From assembly GCA_903911355.1 (NCBI GenBank), contig CAIWDD010000080.1, forward strand, positions 1 to 33,057: a stretch of DNA of 33,057 nt, written 5' to 3'. The notes under the pieces were generated by a model. That model made no database searches. It saw only the letters and a program-made list of their open reading frames with translations, and was not told the origin of the DNA. Source of the DNA: an uncultured Nodularia sp. (GTDB taxonomy: Bacteria; Cyanobacteriota; Cyanobacteriia; Cyanobacteriales; Nostocaceae). Every line of letters starts with the position of its first letter. The first letter of the stretch is position 1. The translations under genes were made by a program, and so were the position numbers. Of this stretch, positions 1-9,055 are shown piece by piece.

Positions 1-1
1 A

Positions 2-178
2 GAAGGTCGCGAAGAAGGTCGCGAAGAAGGTCGCGAACAAAGGGAAGCTGAAATACTCAAAGTTACAGTTCCCCTACTATTAAAGACAGGTATGAGTGTA
101 GAACAGATTGCCCAAGAACTCAATGTTAAAGTAGAAGCTGTTCGCCTTGCTGTACAGGATAATACCAGTAAGACATAA
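2..178 (+). CDS. C-terminal part of an Rpn / PD-(D/E)XK nuclease-like protein (5' truncated by window)
   Basis: The frame is open from the window edge to a TAA at 176-178 and gives 58 residues. It begins with three copies of an E-G-R-E unit and then a basic/acidic stretch. A short helical segment follows (from KTGMSVEQIAQELNVKVEAV) that looks like a helix-turn-helix-like tail. This combination (EGRE repeats, then 'LLKTGMSVEQIA') is typical of the C-terminus of cyanobacterial Rpn-family recombination-promoting nucleases or putative transposases. The catalytic domain would lie upstream of the window, so function cannot be confirmed. The assignment is by family resemblance only. Confidence 0.55.
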   Translation, partial: EGREEGREEGREQREAEILKVTVPLLLKTGMSVEQIAQELNVKVEAVRLAVQDNTSKT

Positions 179-387
179 ACCCCCTATATTTGACTTTCTT
201 TGTCAAACCTCAGTAATAAGAATTATCCCCAGGCTAAAAGGGCGGGGATTATTATAATAGGAGATTTAATTTCATACTTCAAGAAATATGGAAGAATGAA
301 AAAAATCAATATTTGCTCTTGGGCGATCGCTCTGGGTATTCTCTTTTCCTTCGCGTCTGTGCGACTTTGCTGGAAACCAATTGATAT

Positions 388-2007
388 TTAAATCTTACAA
401 GTCTCCATGCGCTCAAAAAGAACACCTCTGAAACCACCCCAACGAAAGCCTCCTGCTGACCTATCAGATGGAAGATGTCCTCGTGGCGCTATTTTATCAA
501 AAGTAAGCTCACTATAACTTTTCGATTTTCCTTCTTTCCTCCATCCTATTTTGTCTCCAAAAGCTTCTGTAATGATGCTGTTGAAATTTCTTGTTCCCCC
601 CAAACTTTGATAAATTTGCTTTTGCACAGAAAAACCAAACCTTCCCCTGCTGTATTTTACCCACAATTTATCAATAGTCTTCAGGTCTTTACAGGATAAA
701 TTATCAAGACTTTGAGCATCTAATACACCCTCTTTTTGCCGCTTTGCTACCACTAACATAACTCTCACTGTTTCGTCATTTGCTTCTTTCCACCTTCCCG
801 CAGCGAGTAAATCTTGTAGTTTCCTATAGTCGATACCGACAGATGATATTAGTTCAGGTTCTACGATGGGTTCAGGTTCTACGATGGGTTTAGGTTCTAC
901 GATGGGTTCAGGTTCTGCTATGGGTTGAGTTTCTTGTATTGCAATTGGTTCTGGTATTGGGGGGGGACTATTTCTAAATAGACTTTCCCCTACTAAAACT
1001 ATCAGAAATCCTCCCAAAACTAAACCCGCAATTTGTAACCAACCCTGCGGGGGAGATGGTTTGATTATTTGTGTGGGTAGGGATACTTGTGGATTTTCTA
1101 AAGCTACCGTTGGGGGTATTGGGACCGAATTTAAATCTTGTAAAACTTCCTCAGCAGACTGATAACGAAATTGTGCATCTTTGTGTAATAACTTATCTAA
1201 AATTTGCCCTAATTCTAGAGTTACTCCTTGCTTGACATAGTTACGCCATTGTTTCACCCATCCATAACCATCCTCCCGCCACAATTCCCAAGGATGAATC
1301 CCTGTTAACAAATGAAAACAAGTTGCACCAATACTATATAAATCACTGGATGGATATACTCTACCATCTTGCATTTGTTCTACAGCAGAATAACCAAATG
1401 TCCCGATGTTTGTCCCGGTTTTCACCGTTCCCTGGAGTTGCTTCGATGCCCCAAAGTCAATTAATATCAGCTTACCGTCACTGCGACGACGCATGATATT
1501 TTCTGGTTTAATATCCCGGTGTATAATCTCTTGACTATGAATTACTTGCAGAACTGGTAATACATCCTGTAATAACTCACGGATTTTCGCCTCGTTGAAT
1601 ATACCCTGGTTGGCTAATTCTGTAAGTAAATTTTCCCCTTCTATAAACTGCTGTACTAAATACAAGCGGTTATCTTCCGCAAAGTATGCTAGTAAAGCTG
1701 GTATTTGAGGATTTTCACCAAGCTGTTGTAATTGCTGTGCTTCTTGTAAAAATAATGCTGTGGCTTTTTGTAAACCTGCTGTACCTTGGGTTTGGGGTGC
1801 AAGTTGTTTAATAACGCACTCTGAGTTTAATTTGTCAATATCTACCGCTAAATAAGTTTTGGCAAATCCTCCACCACCTAAAGGTTTAACTGGTTGATAA
1901 CGGTTTCTCAATACTACCAAGGGAATCCCGCAACTAGGGCAAAACTTCGTATTTTCGGTAACTGAGGGGTTATCACATTCGGGATTAAGACAACATATCT
2001 TGGTCAT
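388..2007 (-). CDS. Ser/Thr protein kinase with N-terminal 4-Cys zinc ribbon and C-terminal GUN4 domain
   Basis: Predicted membrane-anchored protein kinase of 539 aa. Residues 5-26 form a Cys-rich prefix ending in FCPSCG. The kinase domain spans about 36-300: glycine loop GGGGFAKTY (44-52), ATP lysine K67, catalytic loop HRDIKPEN (D165) and DFG (184-186), so it looks catalytically complete. A hydrophobic segment (GLVLGGFLIVLVGESLF, about 330) is a likely single membrane span. It is followed by a Pro/Glu linker of P-E-P-I-V-E repeats encoded by an 18-nt DNA repeat. Residues about 395-535 match GUN4, including LWVKYSRGRFGFSVQ and YQSLGGTR and ending in ERMETCKI. GUN4 proteins bind porphyrins and regulate Mg-chelatase; kinase-GUN4 fusions are known in cyanobacteria, but their substrates are not clear. 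It is a single gene, divergent from its right-hand neighbour. Start at the ATG in front of the Cys prefix. Confidence 0.93.
   Translation of the reverse strand: MTKICCLNPECDNPSVTENTKFCPSCGIPLVVLRNRYQPVKPLGGGGFAKTYLAVDIDKLNSECVIKQLAPQTQGTAGLQKATALFLQEAQQLQQLGENPQIPALLAYFAEDNRLYLVQQFIEGENLLTELANQGIFNEAKIRELLQDVLPVLQVIHSQEIIHRDIKPENIMRRRSDGKLILIDFGASKQLQGTVKTGTNIGTFGYSAVEQMQDGRVYPSSDLYSIGATCFHLLTGIHPWELWREDGYGWVKQWRNYVKQGVTLELGQILDKLLHKDAQFRYQSAEEVLQDLNSVPIPPTVALENPQVSLPTQIIKPSPPQGWLQIAGLVLGGFLIVLVGESLFRNSPPPIPEPIAIQETQPIAEPEPIVEPKPIVEPEPIVEPELISSVGIDYRKLQDLLAAGRWKEANDETVRVMLVVAKRQKEGVLDAQSLDNLSCKDLKTIDKLWVKYSRGRFGFSVQKQIYQSLGGTRNFNSIITEAFGDKIGWRKEGKSKSYSELTFDKIAPRGHLPSDRSAGGFRWGGFRGVLFERMETCKI
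851..925 (-). repeat. 18-nt in-frame tandem repeat encoding the Pro/Glu linker
   Basis: About four imperfect copies of an 18-nt unit (GGTTCAGGTTCTACGATG on the plus strand) lie inside the kinase gene. On the minus strand each encodes P-I-V-E-P-E/K. The unit is a multiple of three, so copy-number change would lengthen or shorten the linker between membrane span and GUN4 domain without a frameshift. Confidence 0.8.
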
Positions 2008-2293
2008 GGCTAGGTATTGTTAGATACGTTTATTATTCTGTACCTCACAGTATAGAACCATTAGTAAGTTAATTTCATACTTGAGAGAGACAAAAATCAC
2101 TATTGAATGTCAGGCGATCGCTCTGGCTATTGTTAGAAAAATTGGATATATTTGACAAATACACCAGTGTCACATTTTTGATAAACTCAAAAATATAAGT
2201 AATTTAAAATCATTGATTGTGACGGGAGTAACCCAGAATCTAAGGTGAATAAGGGTAAATTTATTTACTGGCAATATTACTTGATTCAAGATA
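2008..2293. other. Divergent intergenic region with HIP1 site
   Basis: This spacer separates the kinase (-) from the secreted protein (+). It holds GGCGATCGCTCTGG at 2113-2126 with TTAATTTCATACTT upstream at 2069-2082. Both motifs also occur, with different spacing, on the far side of the kinase gene (266-279 and 322-335). No convincing promoter was recognised. Confidence 0.4.
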
Positions 2294-2698
2294 ATGGTGA
2301 GTTTTTTTCCCAAAGGTAATAGCAGATTTGGCTCCCGTCAGTTCCTAGTTGTGATCTTCTTCTTGGGTGTGATTTTACCTACACAAACGGGGCTAACACA
2401 GGAAATCTCCCCTACACCTGTGATATCCCAGCCATCTCAACCGGAACAAACCCCTACAACTGGGCTATTTTTCGCCGATATAATCGTTAGGGGAAAACCC
2501 GTGTTTCAAGTGGGTAGCTTGGGAGAACTCAGTGCTGCTCAACGGGCACAAATTATCAACCGCCGCATTGCTAGTATTTTAGTACGCAGCCAAACTGATA
2601 GCCAAGTTTCCCTAGTACCAGATCCCCAACGTGGTATTGCTACATTACAGATGAATAACCGGGTTGTCATGACTGTAACTCGACCAGCAATGATTTAA
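2294..2698 (+). CDS. Secreted protein resembling the N-terminal domain of a cyanobacterial MscS-type channel
   Basis: 134 aa. A basic N-terminus and hydrophobic stretch (FLVVIFFLGVILPTQTGLTQ, about 18-37) form a probable signal peptide. A Pro/Thr-rich linker and a compact domain (FFADIIVRGKPVFQVGSLGELSAAQRAQIINRRI...) follow. That domain looks like the periplasmic segment preceding the channel in cyanobacterial mechanosensitive (MscS family) proteins. No transmembrane channel region follows: the frame ends at 2698 and the next gene is an unrelated AI-2E permease. It is either a stand-alone periplasmic domain protein or the stump of a larger gene. The family match is from memory of the motif and moderate; no reaction can be assigned. 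Confidence 0.65.
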   Translation: MVSFFPKGNSRFGSRQFLVVIFFLGVILPTQTGLTQEISPTPVISQPSQPEQTPTTGLFFADIIVRGKPVFQVGSLGELSAAQRAQIINRRIASILVRSQTDSQVSLVPDPQRGIATLQMNNRVVMTVTRPAMI

Positions 2699-2784
2699 AC
2701 CGTAAACTCTTCTCTATAGGTAGATGTGATTATCTACAATTAGTTAACACAATTATCAAAATTATTATATGATAACTTGTCAAT

Positions 2785-3822
2785 ATGAATGATTTTAGTA
2801 TCCGCAGGTTTTGGGAAAACCTCAGTAATAGCAAGTTGATTCGCTATCTATTATTATTGGTTCTTGGTTGGGCAATTGCGCAGTTTTTAGCTTATTTTTC
2901 TACGGTGATTATCATTTTTATCTTCGCTGGAATTTTGGCATTTTTGCTGAATTATCCTGTGAAGTGGTCTGAACTGTTTCTACCACATGGTATCGCAGTT
3001 ATTGTGGTTTTTTTACTCAGTCTATTTATTTTGGGTGGTTTGATAGCAACTCTGGGTTTTTCTGTCTTATCTCAATTTCAAGAATTACTTGAACAAGCAC
3101 CTCAATTCATTGAGTATGCTATTTCTCTATTAGATACGTTACAAAATATTCTCATTAGATTTAATTTTCAGGTGAATTTTGAATTACTAGAAGAGGAGCT
3201 ACGCAATCAGATTTTATCAGGTATTGGTACAGGATGGGCAACTTTTCAATGGCTATTAACTAACTTAGTTGATTTAATTTTGGTTGTAGTTGTTGCCTTT
3301 TTTATGTTGTTAGATGGTGAAAGGGTTTGGAATTTTATCATGAAAATATTCCCGCCAAATATTGGTCATCATCTGACTGCTGCTATCCAGCAAAATTTCT
3401 TAGGATTTTTTTGGGGGCGTTTGTTGCTATCTTTATTTTTCGCTGTTTCCGCATTTTTAGTATTTATTTTCCTCCAACTACCTTATGCCCTATTTTTAGC
3501 GGCGATCGCCGGAGTGTTTGATTTAATTCCGGGAATTGGCGCTACAATTGGTATTACCCTAGTTGCTCTGATTATTTTACCTCAAGGCATTTGGTTGAGT
3601 CTGCAAGTATTAATCGCTTGTGTTGTCCTACAGCAAATAGAAGAAAATTTACTTATGCCGCGCATTATGCAAGGCTCAATCAATATGAATCCAGTTTTCA
3701 TGTTCTTTGCTCTTTTAGTAGGAGCCACAGTAGCAGGTTTAGTAGGAATTTTTCTGTCAATTCCTATCGCTGGAGTATTAATTAGTATGTTTAATATTGA
3801 AGAAATGCAGGGAGGAAGTTAA
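2785..3822 (+). CDS. AI-2E family (PerM / UPF0118) membrane transporter
   Basis: Very hydrophobic protein of 345 aa, the usual length of the family. Two N-terminal membrane segments (about 19-58) are followed by another at 68-95, a soluble amphipathic part (about 95-150), and a C-terminal membrane bundle. The bundle contains the family-typical motif FDLIPGIGATIG (about 241-252) and a terminal LVGIFLSIPIAGVL segment. AI-2E/PerM proteins are integral membrane permeases or exporters; substrates range from autoinducer-2 to Na+/H+ exchange in different members, so the substrate is unknown here. It lies 86 nt downstream of the MscS-like secreted protein on the same strand, so the two may be cotranscribed. 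Confidence 0.9.
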   Translation: MNDFSIRRFWENLSNSKLIRYLLLLVLGWAIAQFLAYFSTVIIIFIFAGILAFLLNYPVKWSELFLPHGIAVIVVFLLSLFILGGLIATLGFSVLSQFQELLEQAPQFIEYAISLLDTLQNILIRFNFQVNFELLEEELRNQILSGIGTGWATFQWLLTNLVDLILVVVVAFFMLLDGERVWNFIMKIFPPNIGHHLTAAIQQNFLGFFWGRLLLSLFFAVSAFLVFIFLQLPYALFLAAIAGVFDLIPGIGATIGITLVALIILPQGIWLSLQVLIACVVLQQIEENLLMPRIMQGSINMNPVFMFFALLVGATVAGLVGIFLSIPIAGVLISMFNIEEMQGGS

Positions 3823-3967
3823 TGAAGTTTTATTAAGTTTGTTAGTCTTAATGTATTCTACTTGATATGTAAAACCTATCAGTAGATATTTAATGGCAGA
3901 ATCCTGTATGAGAAAAACGAAAAACATATACAGCACATTTCATCTGAGTAAGTACAAGGACAGGCAA

Positions 3968-3991
3968 GATGCCCACCCCACAAAAGTTTTA
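3968..3991 (+). repeat. Dispersed intergenic repeat, copy 1
   Basis: The motif TGCCCACCCCACAAAAGTTT recurs in similar form at 24516-24540 (TGCCCACCACACAAGAGTTT), also in an intergenic region on the same strand. A small GGC/GCC stem precedes it here. It is likely a member of a short dispersed repeat family; no function is visible. Confidence 0.4.
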
Positions 3992-4006
3992 TCATTAAAT
4001 CTGTAC

Positions 4007-4037
4007 TTGACAGCCCACAATGTAGTGTAACTAATAT
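4007..4037 (+). promoter_or_regulatory. Candidate promoter of fni
   Basis: A perfect -35 hexamer TTGACA (4007-4012) is followed 18-19 nt later by CTAATA/TAATAT (4031-4037), just upstream of the fni ATG at 4050. The spacing is longer than ideal and the implied leader is very short, so this is a candidate only. Confidence 0.35.
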
Positions 4038-4049
4038 AACAAAATATTA

Positions 4050-5105
4050 ATGAGTTCTCCCAACCAAAACCCAGAATACACCCAGTCACGCAAAGCAGAT
4101 CATATCCGCATCTGTTTAGAAGAAGATGTTCAATTCCACAGCCTTACCAGTGGACTGGAACGTTATAGCTTTAATCACTGCTGCTTACCAGAAATCAATC
4201 GCGATGATATTGATATCAGTACAACCTTCCTGGGTAAGCGCCTGGGAGCACCTCTGTTAATCTCCTCTATGACTGGAGGAACACAACAAGCTGCAATGAT
4301 TAACCAACGTCTGGCAAAAGTAGCGCAGCAGTATAAAATTGCTATGGGTGTTGGTTCCCAGCGGGTAGCGGTGGAAAAACCCCAAGTGGCTGATACCTTC
4401 GCCATCCGCAAGTACGCGCCCGATGTGTTGTTATTTGCTAACTTGGGCGCGGTACAACTGAATTATCACTATGGTTTAGATGAATGTCTTCGGATTATTG
4501 ATATATTAGAAGCTGATGCCCTAATTTTACACATTAATCCACTGCAAGAGTGTATTCAGCCCAATGGTGATACTGATTTCCGGGGGTTACTTGACAAAAT
4601 CCGCTTTATATGCAGTAACATATCTGTGCCAGTGATTGCTAAGGAAGTGGGCAATGGCATTTCTGCGGTCATGGCCGAGAAACTCTTAGGGGCTGGAGTG
4701 GCGGCTATTGATGTGGCTGGTGCGGGCGGTACTTCTTGGGCAAAGGTGGAAAGTGAGCGGGCGGAAAATGCTTTGCAAAAGCGTTTAGGTAGAACATTTG
4801 CTGACTGGGGTTTACCCACAGCCGAGTGTATCACCAGTATCCGCGCCATCTCTCCAGATGTGCCCTTAATTGCTTCCGGGGGGTTACGTGATGGGCTAGA
4901 TGTGGCGAAGGCGATCGCTCTAGGAGCAGATATAGCCGGTTTGGCTATGCCTTTCCTGCAAGCGGCGGTGGTATCGGAAGCGGCATTGTATGATTTAGTT
5001 CAAGTGTTAATTGCGGAAATAGATACAGTACTATTTTGTACTGGCAATCCTACATTAAATGACTTATATCAATCAGGAAGTTTACGTAAAAAAACCATAA
5101 GCTAA
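4050..5105 (+). CDS. fni: Type 2 isopentenyl-diphosphate delta-isomerase (FMN dependent)
   Basis: Interconverts isopentenyl and dimethylallyl diphosphate, supplying isoprenoids for carotenoids, the chlorophyll side chain and quinones; cytosolic. 351 aa, the normal length. Type 2 signatures appear in order: [11 protein letters not shown] near the N-terminus, SSMTGGT and MGVGSQR (FMN/substrate binding), [19 protein letters not shown] with the catalytic-region Gln, [22 protein letters not shown], and the phosphate-binding [19 protein letters not shown]. Nothing is truncated. sppA follows with only nine bases between stop and start, so the two may be cotranscribed. The lycopene cyclase at the far end of the window uses products of the same pathway. 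Confidence 0.96.
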   Translation: MSSPNQNPEYTQSRKADHIRICLEEDVQFHSLTSGLERYSFNHCCLPEINRDDIDISTTFLGKRLGAPLLISSMTGGTQQAAMINQRLAKVAQQYKIAMGVGSQRVAVEKPQVADTFAIRKYAPDVLLFANLGAVQLNYHYGLDECLRIIDILEADALILHINPLQECIQPNGDTDFRGLLDKIRFICSNISVPVIAKEVGNGISAVMAEKLLGAGVAAIDVAGAGGTSWAKVESERAENALQKRLGRTFADWGLPTAECITSIRAISPDVPLIASGGLRDGLDVAKAIALGADIAGLAMPFLQAAVVSEAALYDLVQVLIAEIDTVLFCTGNPTLNDLYQSGSLRKKTIS

Positions 5106-5114
5106 ATAACTCAA

Positions 5115-6950
5115 ATGCGTAATTTTTTCAAACAAACCTTTGCCAGCTTACTCGGTACTGTCTTGGGGCTGATGATTTTTTTCGGTGTCAGCACAACAGG
5201 AATATTACTACTGCTATTTGCAGTTACCTCCTCTAGGGATACTACTCCAGAAGTTAAAGATAACTCCGTTGTGGTTTTCGACCTATCCATGAATATCACT
5301 GATAGCTCCCCGAGTTCGGGCGAATTGCTACAACAAGCATTATCGGGTGCAGAAGTACAAAGAATGAGCCTGCGTAGTGTTCTGGATACCCTGGAAAAAG
5401 CCAGGCTGGATCCCCGCATAGTCGGTATTTATTTAGATGCAAGTCGTACCAGCATCATTAATCAAACAGGCTTTGCTACCCTGCGGGAAATCCGTCAGGC
5501 CCTGGAGAAGTTCCGCCAATCGGGTAAAAAGATCGTCACCTATGGTGTGGGTTTGAGTGAAAAGGAATATTACCTAACTTCAGTGGCAGATGAAATCATA
5601 CTTAATCCTCTGGGCTTTATGCCAGTCAAGGGTTTGAGCAGTGAACCATTATTTCTCTCCGGGGCTTTAGAAAGGTTTGGGATCGGTGTTCAGGTAGTGC
5701 GGGAGGGGAAATTTAAAGGAGCAATCGAACCATTAATTCTCAAGCAATTGAGTCCAGAAAACCGGGCACAAATCCAAAAATTGTTGGATGATGTTTGGCA
5801 AGATTGGCGGACTACAGTCGGTTCTAGTCGCCAAATTACTCCTCAACAGTTGCAAGCGATCGCAGATACTCAGGTATTACTCACAGCTAGTGAAGCTAAA
5901 GCTAATGGTTTAATAGATCAGGTCGCATACCTGGATGAGGTGGTCGCCAACCTGAAGAAAATCACATCCAGCAATGAAACAGATAGCACATTCCGACAAA
6001 TTAACCTCAGAAACTACGCTCAAGTTTCCGGCAAAAATCTAGGTTTAGAACGCAACTCACCCAACAAAATTGCTGTGGTTTATGCAGAAGGCGAAATTGT
6101 CGATGGTAAAGGCGAAGATGGGCAAATAGGAGGCGATCGCTTTGCCAGAATTTTGAATCAAATACGTCAAGATAATGATGTCAAAGCTGTGGTGTTGCGA
6201 ATTAATAGTCCCGGAGGGAGCGCCATAGCATCCGAGGTCATGCACAGGGAAGTACAATTGACCCGCCAGATAAAACCTGTTGTAGTCTCCATGGGTAATG
6301 TGGCCGCCTCCGGTGGTTACTGGATTGCTAGCGATTCCAGCCGGATTTTTGCCGAATCAAATACAATTACAGGCTCTATAGGCGTGTTTGGCGTGCTGTT
6401 GAATGGGCAAAAACTGGCCAATAATAATGGGATAACCTGGGACACAGTGAAAACTGCAAGTTATGCCGATATTCAAACAGCGACGCGCCCCAAGTCACCC
6501 CAGGAGTTAGAAATTTTTCAGCGCAGTGTTAACAGGATTTATAATCTATTCCTGGATAAAGTCGTTCAAGGTCGGAATTTACCAGCCGCAAAAGTTGCAG
6601 AAATTGCCCAGGGAAGAGTTTGGTCAGGAATAGCAGCCCAAGAAATCGGCTTAGTAGATGAAATAGGTGGTTTAAATGCTGCTATTGAATATGCCGCCCA
6701 GGAAGCTAAACTAGATAACAATTGGCAATTACAAGAATATCCTCAAGCAAGTACCTTGGAAGAACGCTTTTTTGGCAGAGCAGTTGAAGAAATCAGCACT
6801 ATTTTACACATGCTGGGAGTATCCGTTCAGCCATCTCATCCCCTGATAGCGGAATTACAAAAACTTGAACAGGAATTGGTGATTCTCCAAAAAATGAATG
6901 ACCCTCAGGGAATTTACGCTCGTTTACCCTTTAATTTTCAGCTTGAATAG
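5115..6950 (+). CDS. sppA: Signal peptide peptidase SppA, long (67K, protease IV) type
   Basis: Membrane-bound serine protease (family S49) that degrades cleaved signal peptides. 611 aa, corresponding to the two-domain long form. One N-terminal membrane anchor (about 9-36) is seen. The N-terminal domain carries the general-base lysine in GKFKGAIEP (K201), and the C-terminal domain carries the nucleophile in NSPGGSAIASE (S369), the Lys/Ser dyad arrangement of E. coli protease IV. Further family motifs are GGYWIASDSSRIFAESNTITGSIGVFG (split here as GGYWIAS and TITGSIGVFG) and RVWSG near 510. In some cyanobacteria an SppA homologue has been linked to light acclimation. The start ATG follows fni by nine bases. 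Confidence 0.94.
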   Translation: MRNFFKQTFASLLGTVLGLMIFFGVSTTGILLLLFAVTSSRDTTPEVKDNSVVVFDLSMNITDSSPSSGELLQQALSGAEVQRMSLRSVLDTLEKARLDPRIVGIYLDASRTSIINQTGFATLREIRQALEKFRQSGKKIVTYGVGLSEKEYYLTSVADEIILNPLGFMPVKGLSSEPLFLSGALERFGIGVQVVREGKFKGAIEPLILKQLSPENRAQIQKLLDDVWQDWRTTVGSSRQITPQQLQAIADTQVLLTASEAKANGLIDQVAYLDEVVANLKKITSSNETDSTFRQINLRNYAQVSGKNLGLERNSPNKIAVVYAEGEIVDGKGEDGQIGGDRFARILNQIRQDNDVKAVVLRINSPGGSAIASEVMHREVQLTRQIKPVVVSMGNVAASGGYWIASDSSRIFAESNTITGSIGVFGVLLNGQKLANNNGITWDTVKTASYADIQTATRPKSPQELEIFQRSVNRIYNLFLDKVVQGRNLPAAKVAEIAQGRVWSGIAAQEIGLVDEIGGLNAAIEYAAQEAKLDNNWQLQEYPQASTLEERFFGRAVEEISTILHMLGVSVQPSHPLIAELQKLEQELVILQKMNDPQGIYARLPFNFQLE

Positions 6951-7474
6951 GTTTTTCTATGCGTGTTGTCCCTGTTGCTGGAGAAAGAACCTTTGTAGCC
7001 CTCAGGGAAAAATTAAATTTATATAAAGATTTGTAAGAAGTTTGTTAATTCCCAGATATTTGCGATAGGTTATATAAGGGTCAATTGTAAGTAATAAATT
7101 TTTTCCCGCATCAAGAGGCGAAAATTATCAAAAGCCCCCAATTTAGCTCATATTTGAATAGACACACAAACTGTGGTGACTATAAAACTAAAAAAGTTAA
7201 CAGATTCCATTAATCTTTCTATGTTATTTATCGGGTGCATAGGTTGTTGGTATGGGATCTAAGATGAATTATCGGCGGAATTTTCAGTTATTTAGTGGTG
7301 ATTACCGTATAAAACCGAATTTTCTGGCTGACTAGTAGGGTTTGTTATGGTATAGTAAAGAAGTTAAGACTAGCTTTACCAACCACAATACTCCACGCAT
7401 CGATGACAATTGCAAACCGGAAAGCAGTTTTGATTAAGTATTTATCAAACAAAATCACAAATTGAATCGAGGCT
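6951..7474. other. 524-nt intergenic region, candidate promoter for the small downstream gene
   Basis: No gene is recognised. CCCTCAGGGAA near 7000 repeats a motif in the sppA tail at about 6903. Near the right end TGG-TATAGT (7348-7356) is a candidate extended -10 element, about 120 nt upstream of the small protein start. A 20-codon ATG frame at 7403-7465 has no ribosome binding site and is not supported. A T-run near 7100 is not preceded by a clear hairpin. Confidence 0.35.
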
Positions 7475-7693
7475 ATGACTCAGCAAGTGATTCACCCAAT
7501 GGTGAAATTGCAACGTAAAGTGCAATCACTCATCGAATCTAATATTATCAAACCAACTGATAGCATTTGGAAAATTGCATTGCTCTACGGCGATGACTGG
7601 CAGCACTGGAAACGGGAACTGCAAGACTTTGGCTTTAGTATGCAAGATCCAATTGGCGAACTGCTAGCAGTAGAAGCTTGGGACGAGGAATAG
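7475..7693 (+). CDS. Small conserved cyanobacterial protein, DUF4327-like
   Basis: 72 aa, soluble, no signal peptide. The layout is an N-terminal helix (KLQRKVQSLIESNIIKPTDSIW), a middle W-rich turn (GDDWQHWKREL) and an acidic C-terminus (DPIGELLAVEAWDEE). The pattern of a final 'RD/QD-x-I-x-E/D-L-L-x-x-E-x-W-D' together with the length fits the cyanobacterial DUF4327 family, but this is recognised by pattern only. Function is unknown. The gene stands alone, convergent with the FHA kinase 42 nt downstream. The clean ORF and typical codon use support it as real. Confidence 0.7.
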   Translation: MTQQVIHPMVKLQRKVQSLIESNIIKPTDSIWKIALLYGDDWQHWKRELQDFGFSMQDPIGELLAVEAWDEE

Positions 7694-7735
7694 ATGCTAA
7701 ATGCGGGGAGTATTTCTCTGACTACCCCCCACTCC

Positions 7736-8977
7736 CTAAACTTGGCAAGCAGCTAATGCTTCAGCCAGTTCTCTAGCACTTTGGTATCGGTCCCGTGGTA
7801 TGTACTGCGTGACCCGTTCAATAATTTCCCTGAGTTGAGGACTAATTGTGGGAATTTTTTCCACATCAAATTGCGAACCTTGTCCTCGGTAACGATAAAA
7901 CTTAAAAGGATTTTCGCCGGTGAGGAGAAAAATTAAAGTAGGACCAATGGCATACAAGTCAGATTGAGTTAAGGGTTGTCCTCGCTCTTGTTCCGGGGCG
8001 CAGTAACCCTCAGCACCAATCCGGGTTCCTTGTCTAGTCCCAATCTCCTTGACAGCACCAAAATCTAACACCACGACATGATTATTGAAACTTCGCACCA
8101 TCAGGTTAGCAGGTTTGATATCACGATGTATTAGTGGTGGATTTTGGCTATGGAGATAATCTAAGATGTTGCAGGTTTGAATCATCCAGACAATCGCCTG
8201 ATTAGGTGATACCGGACCTCTCCCATACACTCTTTTTTCTAAATCTTGGCCATGAACTAACTCCATGGCCAAGTATTTTTTACCCCCAACCACAAAAAAG
8301 TCGTAATATTTGGGAATTCCTGAATGATCAAGGCATTTGAGAGTATGCGCCTCCCGTTCAAATAATTCTTGGGCTTTGGCAATTTTAGCCATGTCGGCGT
8401 TCATTTCCTTTAAAACCAACAATTGTGGTTTTCCTAAAGTCAGACCCCCTGCATCCCAAGCTAGATAAGTAGTACCCATACCGCCCTGTCCCAGAGTTCG
8501 CAAAACCTGATATTGACGAATTTTCTGCTTGACTGAAATAGGTTGACCGCAATGAACACAAAACAGATTCCCAGGCGAATTACCTTCGTGGTTGCAAGTC
8601 GAGGCTAAAGCCTCAGCTTCACCACCCGCAACATGTCCGAGCAAAAGACCTGGAACTTGCTGACATTGGAATTGTAATATTGGCCCCCCCTGTGCCAGTT
8701 GTAATAGAGAATTGTCCGCCAAAGGGCACTGACGTACAAGGATACCATCCACAAAAGTGCCATTAGTACCTTGACTAATTACCTGCCAACAAGAGAGATT
8801 ATTATTTTGGGATAACTTAACCTCTCTGATTTCTAAATGGTGTCGCGAAACCAAAATATCAGATAAAACCACATCATTATCCCCCGCTCTTCCAATGCGA
8901 ATTACCGAGGAATTTTCAAAATACCACTGCTGAAGTGGCGTTTTCTGTTGGGGTTCTAACAAAGTCAGAATAACCAC
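7736..8977 (-). CDS. FHA domain / zinc ribbon / Ser-Thr protein kinase
   Basis: 413 aa, cytoplasmic (no membrane segment). Residues about 4-105 form a forkhead-associated domain that binds phosphothreonine peptides: RIGRAGDNDVVLSD (27-40), SRHH (44-47) and GTNGTFVDG (70-78). Residues 128-145 hold a small Cys cluster (C128, C140, C143 in FCVHCG). The kinase domain follows from about 153: GQGGMGTTYLAWD glycine loop, VLKEM lysine, HRDIKPANL catalytic loop and DFGAVK, then an APE-like SAPEQERG region. All catalytic residues are present. It lies 78 nt downstream of a PP2C phosphatase gene on the same strand. This suggests a kinase/phosphatase pair acting on shared targets, with the FHA domain docking phosphorylated partners or the kinase itself. 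Confidence 0.93.
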   Translation of the reverse strand: MVILTLLEPQQKTPLQQWYFENSSVIRIGRAGDNDVVLSDILVSRHHLEIREVKLSQNNNLSCWQVISQGTNGTFVDGILVRQCPLADNSLLQLAQGGPILQFQCQQVPGLLLGHVAGGEAEALASTCNHEGNSPGNLFCVHCGQPISVKQKIRQYQVLRTLGQGGMGTTYLAWDAGGLTLGKPQLLVLKEMNADMAKIAKAQELFEREAHTLKCLDHSGIPKYYDFFVVGGKKYLAMELVHGQDLEKRVYGRGPVSPNQAIVWMIQTCNILDYLHSQNPPLIHRDIKPANLMVRSFNNHVVVLDFGAVKEIGTRQGTRIGAEGYCAPEQERGQPLTQSDLYAIGPTLIFLLTGENPFKFYRYRGQGSQFDVEKIPTISPQLREIIERVTQYIPRDRYQSARELAEALAACQV

Positions 8978-9055
8978 AATACAACAACCTGCATCAATTT
9001 AAACAATTAGCCAACAATTAGCCACTGGGAATTAATCTACCATTCCTAAATACTT

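Noticed and set aside
200-391. 63-codon plus-strand frame starting with TTG
   Set aside because: No ribosome binding site. It overlaps a HIP1-containing spacer typical of cyanobacterial intergenic repeats and has no recognisable domain.
7403-7465. 20-codon ATG frame upstream of the small DUF4327-like gene
   Set aside because: No purine-rich sequence precedes it and the peptide has no recognisable features.
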